A stretch of DNA of 64,000 bases from Pollenia angustigena (lineage: Eukaryota; Arthropoda; Insecta; Diptera; Polleniidae). This document shows positions 1 to 10,115 of this stretch, piece by piece. The notes beneath the pieces were generated by a model that did not search any database, was not told where the DNA came from, and saw only the letters and a list, made by a program, of their open reading frames with translations. The first letter of the stretch is position 1. Each line of letters starts with the position of its first letter. Both the position numbers and the translations under genes were made by a program. The stretch spans positions 71,209,393 through 71,273,392 of the forward strand of contig OV884059.1 in the NCBI GenBank assembly GCA_930367215.1. Reading direction: 5' to 3'.

Positions 1-1410
1 ATTAGGTACACACAATTAGGTTGTCAATACACACCATCCTACAAAATGTGGGCGGGATTGGAGAAGTGGGCGTGGTACCTCCCGTAGAAAAAATATCAAA
101 AACTTCATAAAAACCTGAATTTGTGCACTGCTATATGACCGATGGTTACACCTTATATATCAAAAGACCGGAAATCTTTAGTAGAAAATATTTTCTGAAA
201 ATTTCGGAAAAATCGGTTCAGATGCAAAAAAGTTATGGCCAAAATAAAATTTTTTTTTATTAAAATATCCATTTTTGAGAATCATAGATCTTCCCGAGTC
301 CAAACTTTTTAAGTCAAGTAAATGGTAAATTTCTTCATTAGCACGTCGGTATTTAAATCTTTCAAATCGGTTTAAAAATGGCTAAGTTATGATCAAAATA
401 CTGCAATCCCAAAAATTATTTTTTTTATACCCTTCACCGAAGGTAAAAGGGTATATATAACTTTGTCATTCCGTTTGTAATTTCTACAATATTGATCCTA
501 CACCCTATAAAGTAGATATATTCTGGGTCCTTATAAAAAGCGAAGTTCAAATCCGGTTGTCCACACCCTATAAAGTAGATATATTCTGGGTCCTTATGAA
601 AAGCGAAGTTCAAATCCGGTTGTCCGTCTGTCCGTCTGTCCGTCTGTCCGTCTGTCCGTCTGTCCGTCTGTCTGTTGAAATGGGTTTTCCGAAGCCCCCA
701 GATATGATGGGAGCTTCGTTGGGGTATCTTTCTGTCAGGTATTCTTATTATAATTTTGCTATTGAAATTCAGCCAGATCGGTCCACAAATGGCTGAGATA
801 TGAGCAAAAAACCACGACTACCTCTAATTTTTCCCAAAAATCCCTTGTGGTTGTTGTATTTTTATTACTTTTTGCTGTATAACTGGGGAACGGCAAAAGC
901 CAAAGTTTCCAAATTAGGTACACACATTTAGGTTGCCAATACACACCATTCTACAAAACGTGGGCGGGATTGGAGAAGTGGGCGTGGTACCTCCCGTACA
1001 AAAAAAATTAAAAATTTTATAAAAACCTAAATTTTAAGGCTGCCATATGTCCTATGGATATGACTTATATACCAAAATATCGGAAATTTTTAGTAGAACA
1101 TATTTTACATAAAACTCGGGAAAATCGGTTCAGACACAAAAAAGTTATGACCAAAATTAATTTTTTTTTTTAAATACCCACTTTCGGGAGCCATTGATCT
1201 CCCCGAGTCCAAGCTTTGTAGCTAAAGTAAACGGTAAATTTCTTCTTTAACACGTCGGTATATAAATCTGCCAAATCGGTTAAAAAATGGCTGAGTTATG
1301 AGCAAAAAACCACGACTACCTCTATTTTTTTTAAAAAATACATTGTTGTTGTTGTATTTTTATTACTTTTTGCTGTATATCTGGTGAACGGAAAAAGCCA
1401 AAGTTTCCAA
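1..1410 (+). repeat. Representative array unit: half A, HINE head, half B
   Basis: About 1-428 (half A) and 915-1410 (half B) are diverged copies of each other; both open with ATTAGGTACACACA and share GTGGGCGGGATTGGAGAAG. Between them lies a HINE head: the palindromic 5' motif TATACCCTTCACC at 438-450, a 63-bp tandem duplication (about 500-562 and 563-625), the GTCY microsatellite, and a tail (about 768-914) that is itself homologous to the end of half B. A degenerate sub-motif (ATCGGTT, a few A-rich bases, then GTTATGRSCAAAA) recurs near 212, 366, 776, 1119 and 1273. The unit therefore seems to have grown by rounds of internal duplication before it was arrayed. No protein function is visible. 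Confidence 0.85.
622..673 (+). repeat. GTCY microsatellite, first copy
   Basis: Six GTCCGTCT octamers followed by GTCTGTT. Equivalent tracts follow in every unit, near 2034, 3459, 4885, 6287 and 7712, with 8, 8, 5, 8 and 9 octamers. A variable GTCY tract in the core is a known hallmark of DINE-1 elements of flies. Here it is nearly the only polymorphism between units, so it could serve as a marker of unit relatedness. Confidence 0.9.
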
Positions 1411-4400
1411 ATTAGGTACACACAATTAGGTTGTCAATACACACCATCCTACAAAATGTGGGCGGGATTGGAGAAGTGGGCGTGGTACCTCCCGTAGAAA
1501 AAATATCAAAAACTTCATAAAAACCTGAATTTGTGCACTGCTATATGACCGATGGTTACACCTTATATATCAAAAGACCGGAAATCTTTAGTAGAAAATA
1601 TTTTCTGAAAATTTCGGAAAAATCGGTTCAGATGCAAAAAAGTTATGGCCAAAATAAAATTTTTTTTTATTAAAATATCCATTTTTGAGAATCATAGATC
1701 TTCCCGAGTCCAAACTTTTTAAGTCAAGTAAATGGTAAATTTCTTCATTAGCACGTCGGTATTTAAATCTTTCAAATCGGTTTAAAAATGGCTAAGTTAT
1801 GATCAAAATACTGCAATCCCAAAAATTATTTTTTTTATACCCTTCACCGAAGGTAAAAGGGTATATATAACTTTGTCATTCCGTTTGTAATTTCTACAAT
1901 ATTGATCCTACACCCTATAAAGTAGATATATTCTGGGTCCTTATAAAAAGCGAAGTTCAAATCCGGTTGTCCACACCCTATAAAGTAGATATATTCTGGG
2001 TCCTTATGAAAAGCGAAGTTCAAATCCGGTTGTCCGTCTGTCCGTCTGTCCGTCTGTCCGTCTGTCCGTCTGTCCGTCTGTCCGTCTGTCCGTCTGTCTG
2101 TTGAAATAGGTTTTCCGAAGCCCCCAGATATGATGGGAGCTTCGTTGGGGTATCTTTCTGTCAGGTATTCTTATTATAATTTTGCTATTGAAATTCAGCC
2201 AGATCGGTCCACAAATGGCTGAGATATGAGCAAAAAACCACGACTACCTCTAATTTTTCCCAAAAATCCCTTGTGGTTGTTGTATTTTTATTACTTTTTG
2301 CTGTATAACTGGGGAACGGCAAAAGCCAAAGTTTCCAAATTAGGTACACACATTTAGGTTGCCAATACACACCATTCTACAAAACGTGGGCGGGATTGGA
2401 GAAGTGGGCGTGGTACCTCCCGTACAAAAAAAATTAAAAATTTTATAAAAACCTAAATTTTAAGGCTGCCATATGTCCTATGGATATGACTTATATACCA
2501 AAATATCGGAAATTTTTAGTAGAACATATTTTACATAAAACTCGGGAAAATCGGTTCAGACACAAAAAAGTTATGACCAAAATTAATTTTTTTTTTTAAA
2601 TACCCACTTTCGGGAGCCATTGATCTCCCCGAGTCCAAGCTTTGTAGCTAAAGTAAACGGTAAATTTCTTCTTTAACACGTCGGTATATAAATCTGCCAA
2701 ATCGGTTAAAAAATGGCTGAGTTATGAGCAAAAAACCACGACTACCTCTATTTTTTTTAAAAAATACATTGTTGTTGTTGTATTTTTATTACTTTTTGCT
2801 GTATATCTGGTGAACGGAAAAAGCCAAAGTTTCCAAATTAGGTACACACAATTAGGTTGTCAATACACACCATCCTACAAAATGTGGGCGGGATTGGAGA
2901 AGTGGGCGTGGTACCTCCCGTAGAAAAAATATCAAAAACTTCATAAAAACCTGAATTTGTGCACTGCTATATGACCGATGGTTACACCTTATATATCAAA
3001 AGACCGGAAATCTTTAGTAGAAAATATTTTCTGAAAATTTCGGAAAAATCGGTTCAGATGCAAAAAAGTTATGGCCAAAATAAAATTTTTTTTTATTAAA
3101 ATATCCATTTTTGAGAATCATAGATCTTCCCGAGTCCAAACTTTTTAAGTCAAGTAAATGGTAAATTTCTTCATTAGCACGTCGGTATTTAAATCTTTCA
3201 AATCGGTTTAAAAATGGCTAAGTTATGATCAAAATACTGCAATCCCAAAAATTATTTTTTTTATACCCTTCACCGAAGGTAAAAGGGTATATATAACTTT
3301 GTCATTCCGTTTGTAATTTCTACAATATTGATCCTACACCCTATAAAGTAGATATATTCTGGGTCCTTATAAAAAGCGAAGTTCAAATCCGGTTGTCCAC
3401 ACCCTATAAAGTAGATATATTCTGGGTCCTTATGAAAAGCGAAGTTCAAATCCGGTTGTCCGTCTGTCCGTCTGTCCGTCTGTCCGTCTGTCCGTCTGTC
3501 CGTCTGTCCGTCTGTCCGTCTGTCTGTTGAAATGGGTTTTCCGAAGCCCCCAGATATGATGGGAGCTTCGTTGGGGTATCTTTCTGTCAGGTATTCTTAT
3601 TATAATTTTGCTATTGAAATTCAGCCAGATCGGTCCACAAATGGCTGAGATATGAGCAAAAAACCACGACTACCTCTAATTTTTCCCAAAAATCCCTTGT
3701 GGTTGTTGTATTTTTATTACTTTTTGCTGTATAACTGGGGAACGGCAAAAGCCAAAGTTTCCAAATTAGGTACACACATTTAGGTTGCCAATACACACCA
3801 TTCTACAAAACGTGGGCGGGATTGGAGAAGTGGGCGTGGTACCTCCCGTACAAAAAAAATTAAAAATTTTATAAAAACCTAAATTTTAAGGCTGCCATAT
3901 GTCCTATGGATATGACTTATATACCAAAATATCGGAAATTTTTAGTAGAACATATTTTACATAAAACTCGGGAAAATCGGTTCAGACACAAAAAAGTTAT
4001 GACCAAAATTAATTTTTTTTTTTAAATACCCACTTTCGGGAGCCATTGATCTCCCCGAGTCCAAGCTTTGTAGCTAAAGTAAACGGTAAATTTCTTCTTT
4101 AACACGTCGGTATATAAATCTGCCAAATCGGTTAAAAAATGGCTGAGTTATGAGCAAAAAACCACGACTACCTCTATTTTTTTTAAAAAATACATTGTTG
4201 TTGTTGTATTTTTATTACTTTTTGCTGTATATCTGGTGAACGGAAAAAGCCAAAGTTTCCAAATTAGGTACACACAATTAGGTTGTCAATACACACCATC
4301 CTACAAAATGTGGGCGGGATTGGAGAAGTGGGCGTGGTACCTCCCGTAGAAAAAATATCAAAAACTTCATAAAAACCTGAATTTGTGCACTGCTATATGA

Positions 4401-7400
4401 CCGATGGTTACACCTTATATATCAAAAGACCGGAAATCTTTAGTAGAAAATATTTTCTGAAAATTTCGGAAAAATCGGTTCAGATGCAAAAAAGTTATGG
4501 CCAAAATAAAATTTTTTTTTATTAAAATATCCATTTTTGAGAATCATAGATCTTCCCGAGTCCAAACTTTTTAAGTCAAGTAAATGGTAAATTTCTTCAT
4601 TAGCACGTCGGTATTTAAATCTTTCAAATCGGTTTAAAAATGGCTAAGTTATGATCAAAATACTGCAATCCCAAAAATTATTTTTTTTATACCCTTCACC
4701 GAAGGTAAAAGGGTATATATAACTTTGTCATTCCGTTTGTAATTTCTACAATATTGATCCTACACCCTATAAAGTAGATATATTCTGGGTCCTTATAAAA
4801 AGCGAAGTTCAAATCCGGTTGTCCACACCCTATAAAGTAGATATATTCTGGGTCCTTATGAAAAGCGAAGTTCAAATCCGGTTGTCCGTCTGTCCGTCTG
4901 TCCGTCTGTCCGTCTGTCCGTCTGTCTGTTGAAATGGGTTTTCCGAAGCCCCCAGATATGATGGGAGCTTCGTTGGGGTATCTTTCTGTCAGGTATTCTT
5001 ATTATAATTTTGCTATTGAAATTCAGCCAGATCGGTCCACAAATGGCTGAGATATGAGCAAAAAACCACGACTACCTCTAATTTTTCCCAAAAATCCCTT
5101 GTGGTTGTTGTATTTTTATTACTTTTTGCTGTATAACTGGGGAACGGCAAAAGCCAAAGTTTCCAAATTAGGTACACACATTTAGGTTGCCAATACACAC
5201 CATTCTACAAAACGTGGGCGGGATTGGAGAAGTGGGCGTGGTACCTCCCGTACAAAAAAAATTAAAAATTTTATAAAAACCTAAATTTTAAGGCTGCCAT
5301 ATGTCCTATGGATATGACTTATATACCAAAATATCGGAAATTTTTAGTAGAACATATTTTACATAAAACTCGGGAAAATCGGTTCAGACACAAAAAAGTT
5401 ATGACCAAAATTAATTTTTTTTTTTAAATACCCACTTTCGGGAGCCATTGATCTCCCCGAGTCCAAGCTTTGTAGCTAAAGTAAACGGTAAATTTCTTCT
5501 TTAACACGTCGGTATATAAATCTGCCAAATCGGTTAAAAAATGGCTGAGTTATGAGCAAAAAACCACGACTACCTCTATTTTTTTTAAAAAATACATTGT
5601 TGTTGTTGTATTTTTATTACTTTTTGCTGTATATCTGGTGAACGGAAAAAGCCAAAGTTTCCAAATTAGGTACACACAATTAGGTTGTCAATACACACCA
5701 TCCTACAAAATGTGGGCGGGATTGGAGAAGTGGGCGTGGTACCTCCCGTAGAAAAAATATCAAAAACTTCATAAAAACCTGAATTTGTGCACTGCTATAT
5801 GACCGATGGTTACACCTTATATATCAAAAGACCGGAAATCTTTAGTAGAAAATATTTTCTGAAAATTTCGGAAAAATCGGTTCAGATGCAAAAAAGTTAT
5901 GGCCAAAATAAAATTTTTTTTTATTAAAATATCCATTTTTGAGAATCATAGATCTTCCCGAGTCCAAACTTTTTAAGTCAAGTAAATGGTAAATTTCTTC
6001 ATTAGCACGTCGGTATTTAAATCTTTCAAATCGGTTTAAAAATGGCTAAGTTATGATCAAAATACTGCAATCCCAAAAATTATTTTTTTTATACCCTTCA
6101 CCGAAGGTAAAAGGGTATATATAACTTTGTCATTCCGTTTGTAATTTCTACAATATTGATCCTACACCCTATAAAGTAGATATATTCTGGGTCCTTATAA
6201 AAAGCGAAGTTCAAATCCGGTTGTCCACACCCTATAAAGTAGATATATTCTGGGTCCTTATGAAAAGCGAAGTTCAAATCCGGTTGTCCGTCTGTCCGTC
6301 TGTCCGTCTGTCCGTCTGTCCGTCTGTCCGTCTGTCCGTCTGTCCGTCTGTCTGTTGAAATGGGTTTTCCGAAGCCCCCAGATATGATGGGAGCTTCGTT
6401 GGGGTATCTTTCTGTCAGGTATTCTTATTATAATTTTGCTATTGAAATTCAGCCAGATCGGTCCACAAATGGCTGAGATATGAGCAAAAAACCACGACTA
6501 CCTCTAATTTTTCCCAAAAATCCCTTGTGGTTGTTGTATTTTTATTACTTTTTGCTGTATAACTGGGGAACGGCAAAAGCCAAAGTTTCCAAATTAGGTA
6601 CACACATTTAGGTTGCCAATACACACCATTCTACAAAACGTGGGCGGGATTGGAGAAGTGGGCGTGGTACCTCCCGTACAAAAAAAATTAAAAATTTTAT
6701 AAAAACCTAAATTTTAAGGCTGCCATATGTCCTATGGATATGACTTATATACCAAAATATCGGAAATTTTTAGTAGAACATATTTTACATAAAACTCGGG
6801 AAAATCGGTTCAGACACAAAAAAGTTATGACCAAAATTAATTTTTTTTTTTAAATACCCACTTTCGGGAGCCATTGATCTCCCCGAGTCCAAGCTTTGTA
6901 GCTAAAGTAAACGGTAAATTTCTTCTTTAACACGTCGGTATATAAATCTGCCAAATCGGTTAAAAAATGGCTGAGTTATGAGCAAAAAACCACGACTACC
7001 TCTATTTTTTTTAAAAAATACATTGTTGTTGTTGTATTTTTATTACTTTTTGCTGTATATCTGGTGAACGGAAAAAGCCAAAGTTTCCAAATTAGGTACA
7101 CACAATTAGGTTGTCAATACACACCATCCTACAAAATGTGGGCGGGATTGGAGAAGTGGGCGTGGTACCTCCCGTAGAAAAAATATCAAAAACTTCATAA
7201 AAACCTGAATTTGTGCACTGCTATATGACCGATGGTTACACCTTATATATCAAAAGACCGGAAATCTTTAGTAGAAAATATTTTCTGAAAATTTCGGAAA
7301 AATCGGTTCAGATGCAAAAAAGTTATGGCCAAAATAAAATTTTTTTTTATTAAAATATCCATTTTTGAGAATCATAGATCTTCCCGAGTCCAAACTTTTT

Positions 7401-9520
7401 AAGTCAAGTAAATGGTAAATTTCTTCATTAGCACGTCGGTATTTAAATCTTTCAAATCGGTTTAAAAATGGCTAAGTTATGATCAAAATACTGCAATCCC
7501 AAAAATTATTTTTTTTATACCCTTCACCGAAGGTAAAAGGGTATATATAACTTTGTCATTCCGTTTGTAATTTCTACAATATTGATCCTACACCCTATAA
7601 AGTAGATATATTCTGGGTCCTTATAAAAAGCGAAGTTCAAATCCGGTTGTCCACACCCTATAAAGTAGATATATTCTGGGTCCTTATGAAAAGCGAAGTT
7701 CAAATCCGGTTGTCCGTCTGTCCGTCTGTCCGTCTGTCCGTCTGTCCGTCTGTCCGTCTGTCCGTCTGTCCGTCTGTCCGTCTGTCTGTTGAAATGGGTT
7801 TTCCGAAGCCCCCAGATATGATGGGAGCTTCGTTGGGGTATCTTTCTGTCAGGTATTCTTATTATAATTTTGCTATTGAAATTCAGCCAGATCGGTCCAC
7901 AAATGGCTGAGATATGAGCAAAAAACCACGACTACCTCTAATTTTTCCCAAAAATCCCTTGTGGTTGTTGTATTTTTATTACTTTTTGCTGTATAACTGG
8001 GGAACGGCAAAAGCCAAAGTTTCCAAATTAGGTACACACATTTAGGTTGCCAATACACACCATTCTACAAAACGTGGGCGGGATTGGAGAAGTGGGCGTG
8101 GTACCTCCCGTACAAAAAAAATTAAAAATTTTATAAAAACCTAAATTTTAAGGCTGCCATATGTCCTATGGATATGACTTATATACCAAAATATCGGAAA
8201 TTTTTAGTAGAACATATTTTACATAAAACTCGGGAAAATCGGTTCAGACACAAAAAAGTTATGACCAAAATTAATTTTTTTTTTTAAATACCCACTTTCG
8301 GGAGCCATTGATCTCCCCGAGTCCAAGCTTTGTAGCTAAAGTAAACGGTAAATTTCTTCTTTAACACGTCGGTATATAAATCTGCCAAATCGGTTAAAAA
8401 ATGGCTGAGTTATGAGCAAAAAACCACGACTACCTCTATTTTTTTTAAAAAATACATTGTTGTTGTTGTATTTTTATTACTTTTTGCTGTATATCTGGTG
8501 AACGGAAAAAGCCAAAGTTTCCAAATTAGGTACACACAATTAGGTTGTCAATACACACCATCCTACAAAATGTGGGCGGGATTGGAGAAGTGGGCGTGGT
8601 ACCTCCCGTAGAAAAAATATCAAAAACTTCATAAAAACCTGAATTTGTGCACTGCTATATGACCGATGGTTACACCTTATATATCAAAAGACCGGAAATC
8701 TTTAGTAGAAAATATTTTCTGAAAATTTCGGAAAAATCGGTTCAGATGCAAAAAAGTTATGGCCAAAATAAAATTTTTTTTTATTAAAATATCCATTTTT
8801 GAGAATCATAGATCTTCCCGAGTCCAAACTTTTTAAGTCAAGTAAATGGTAAATTTCTTCATTAGCACGTCGGTATTTAAATCTTTCAAATCGGTTTAAA
8901 AATGGCTAAGTTATGATCAAAATACTGCAATCCCAAAAATTATTTTTTTTATACCCTTCACCGAAGGTAAAAGGGTATATATAACTTTGTCATTCCGTTT
9001 GTAATTTCTACAATATTGATCCTACACCCTATAAAGTAGATATATTCTGGGTCCTTATGAAAAGCGAAGTTCAAATCCGGTTGTCCACACCCTATAAAGT
9101 AGATATATTCTGGGTCCTTATGAAAAGCGAAGTTCAAATCTGGTTGTCCGTCTCTTCCCCCCCCCCCCCCCCTTAACAGTTGTTTACATATACTAGCATA
9201 ACGCTCAATATGATTTTCGTTATCATCCTTCTATATTATTTCATCTATTTAACCAAATTATTTTAACAAATCGAAACTAGGAATTTTTGTGTTTTTTTGC
9301 TACTTAAAAACTTCCCAAAATGATAAAAGAAAACAAACACGCATACTTACATGCCACAAACTATTTTGGTGAATATGTTTCCATATTTCAGTTCTCAACT
9401 CAAATAAGTTTTATGGTTTACAACTTTGCTATTGTGGTGAACAAAAGTAATTACAACCCTACACAGTGAACATAAAACGGGCCATATTTCATTTTAATGA
9501 TATTCAAACAACGTTCCTTC

Positions 9521-9586
9521 ATAGTTTAGTTGTCTAGGAGGTTAAGTTAGAAACTGTGAGTTCTCTGGTTCGAATCTGGTTTTTTT
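9521..9586 (+). other. tRNA-like segment inside the HINE
   Basis: Contains GGTTCGAATCT (9567-9577), one base from the Pol III B-box consensus, preceded by TAGTTGTCTAGG (9528-9539), which resembles an A-box. A run of T follows at about 9580-9586, as in Pol III terminators. I cannot fold it into a full cloverleaf, so it is not called as a tRNA gene. It may be a SINE head or tRNA remnant captured by the element. Confidence 0.45.
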
Positions 9587-9792
9587 AAAAGAAAATTTTT
9601 TTTTTGTAATTTTTAATTTTTTATGTTCTAAAAACGATTTAAAAAAAATATTTACCAGTTTTCGCTTTTTAAATTTAATTTATAATGGAGTTTAAAGTAT
9701 TATAATTATGTATGTATACATATGTAAAAATTATTTAGTTTTTGTCTAGTTGCTCTGTATTCTGCTCCCACAATGGTGAAGGGTATATAAGA

Positions 9793-9807
9793 TTCGGCAC
9801 AGCCGAA
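9793..9807 (+). other. HINE 3' stem-loop
   Basis: TTCGGC and GCCGAA form a perfect 6-bp stem around ACA, about 20 bp before the element end. The same hairpin is at 14331-14345 in the solo element. In Helitrons and helentrons the 3' hairpin marks the end of rolling-circle transfer. Confidence 0.85.
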
Positions 9808-9889
9808 TATAGCACTCTTACTTGTTTATAATTAACTTTGTTAAAATATATGTTTACAAGTATATATAAATGTTTATATATAAATATAA

Positions 9890-10057
9890 CTTAAGTAACT
9901 GGTAAAATTCTTCCTTAACACGTCGGTATATAAAACTATCAAATCGGTTAGACAATGGGTAATTTATGAGCAAAATACTCCAAAAATGGGGTAAAAAACA
10001 TCAAAATTTTTATAAAAACCGAAACTTTAGGGCTGCCATATGTCCTATGTATATGAC
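9890..10057 (+). repeat. Remnant of array half-B repeat, left of the LINE
   Basis: CACGTCGGTATATAAA, AAATCGGTTAG and GGCTGCCATATGTCCTATG match half B of the array unit in diverged form. The match stops at ATGACTTA. It resumes at TATACCAAAATATCGG just beyond the LINE, so this was one repeat before the LINE entered. Confidence 0.8.
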
Positions 10058-10115
10058 TTATTTATTTATTTATTTATTTAATATATAATTAGGTCTATGG
10101 ATAAATCCTTACAGC

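Larger units (their letters stand above)
1..9148 (+). repeat. Tandem array of 1.4-kb HINE/DINE-1-derived units
   Basis: Six complete head-to-tail units begin at 1, 1411, 2837, 4263, 5665 and 7091, and a seventh partial unit begins at 8525. Unit lengths are 1410, 1426, 1426, 1402, 1426 and 1434 bp. The differences are multiples of 8 and are explained by the number of GTCCGTCT octamers (6, 8, 8, 5, 8, 9). Elsewhere the copies look identical by eye. Exceptions are one base near 2107 (GAAATAGG for GAAATGGG) and small changes in the last copy. Each unit contains the 5' subterminal repeat and GTCY microsatellite typical of DINE-1/HINE elements but no 3' hairpin. The hairpin occurs once, after the array. 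The near-identity implies recent amplification or ongoing homogenisation. The window starts inside the array, so its true length is unknown. Confidence 0.93.
8950..9827 (+). mobile_element. HINE (Helitron-related non-autonomous element) closing the array
   Basis: The 5' subterminal repeat TATACCCTTCACC (8950-8962) has its exact reverse complement GGTGAAGGGTATA at 9775-9787. That is followed by the hairpin TTCGGC-ACA-GCCGAA and the end CTCTTACTTGTTT. This layout of paired subterminal repeats, 3' stem-loop and no terminal inverted repeats is the known plan of helentron-associated elements. After the duplicated 63-bp block the GTCY tract is replaced by a run of 16 C (9157-9172) and about 600 bp of sequence not found in the other units. 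The last 100 bp match the short HINE at 14.1 kb. The element encodes no protein and would depend on a Helitron Rep/helicase supplied in trans. Confidence 0.85.

Noticed and set aside
557..796. A 79-codon plus-strand frame through the GTCY tract (also at 7647)
   Set aside because: Present only in units whose octamer number keeps the frame open; it translates the microsatellite and is not conserved.
759..944. A 61-codon minus-strand frame repeated in each array unit
   Set aside because: It is reproduced only because the DNA is repeated. It lies across the HINE/half-B junction, has no family resemblance and no start context worth noting.
1..9148. A CRISPR-like array
   Set aside because: The unit is 1.4 kb with homologous interiors and HINE hallmarks, with no short direct repeats and unique spacers, and the context is eukaryotic.
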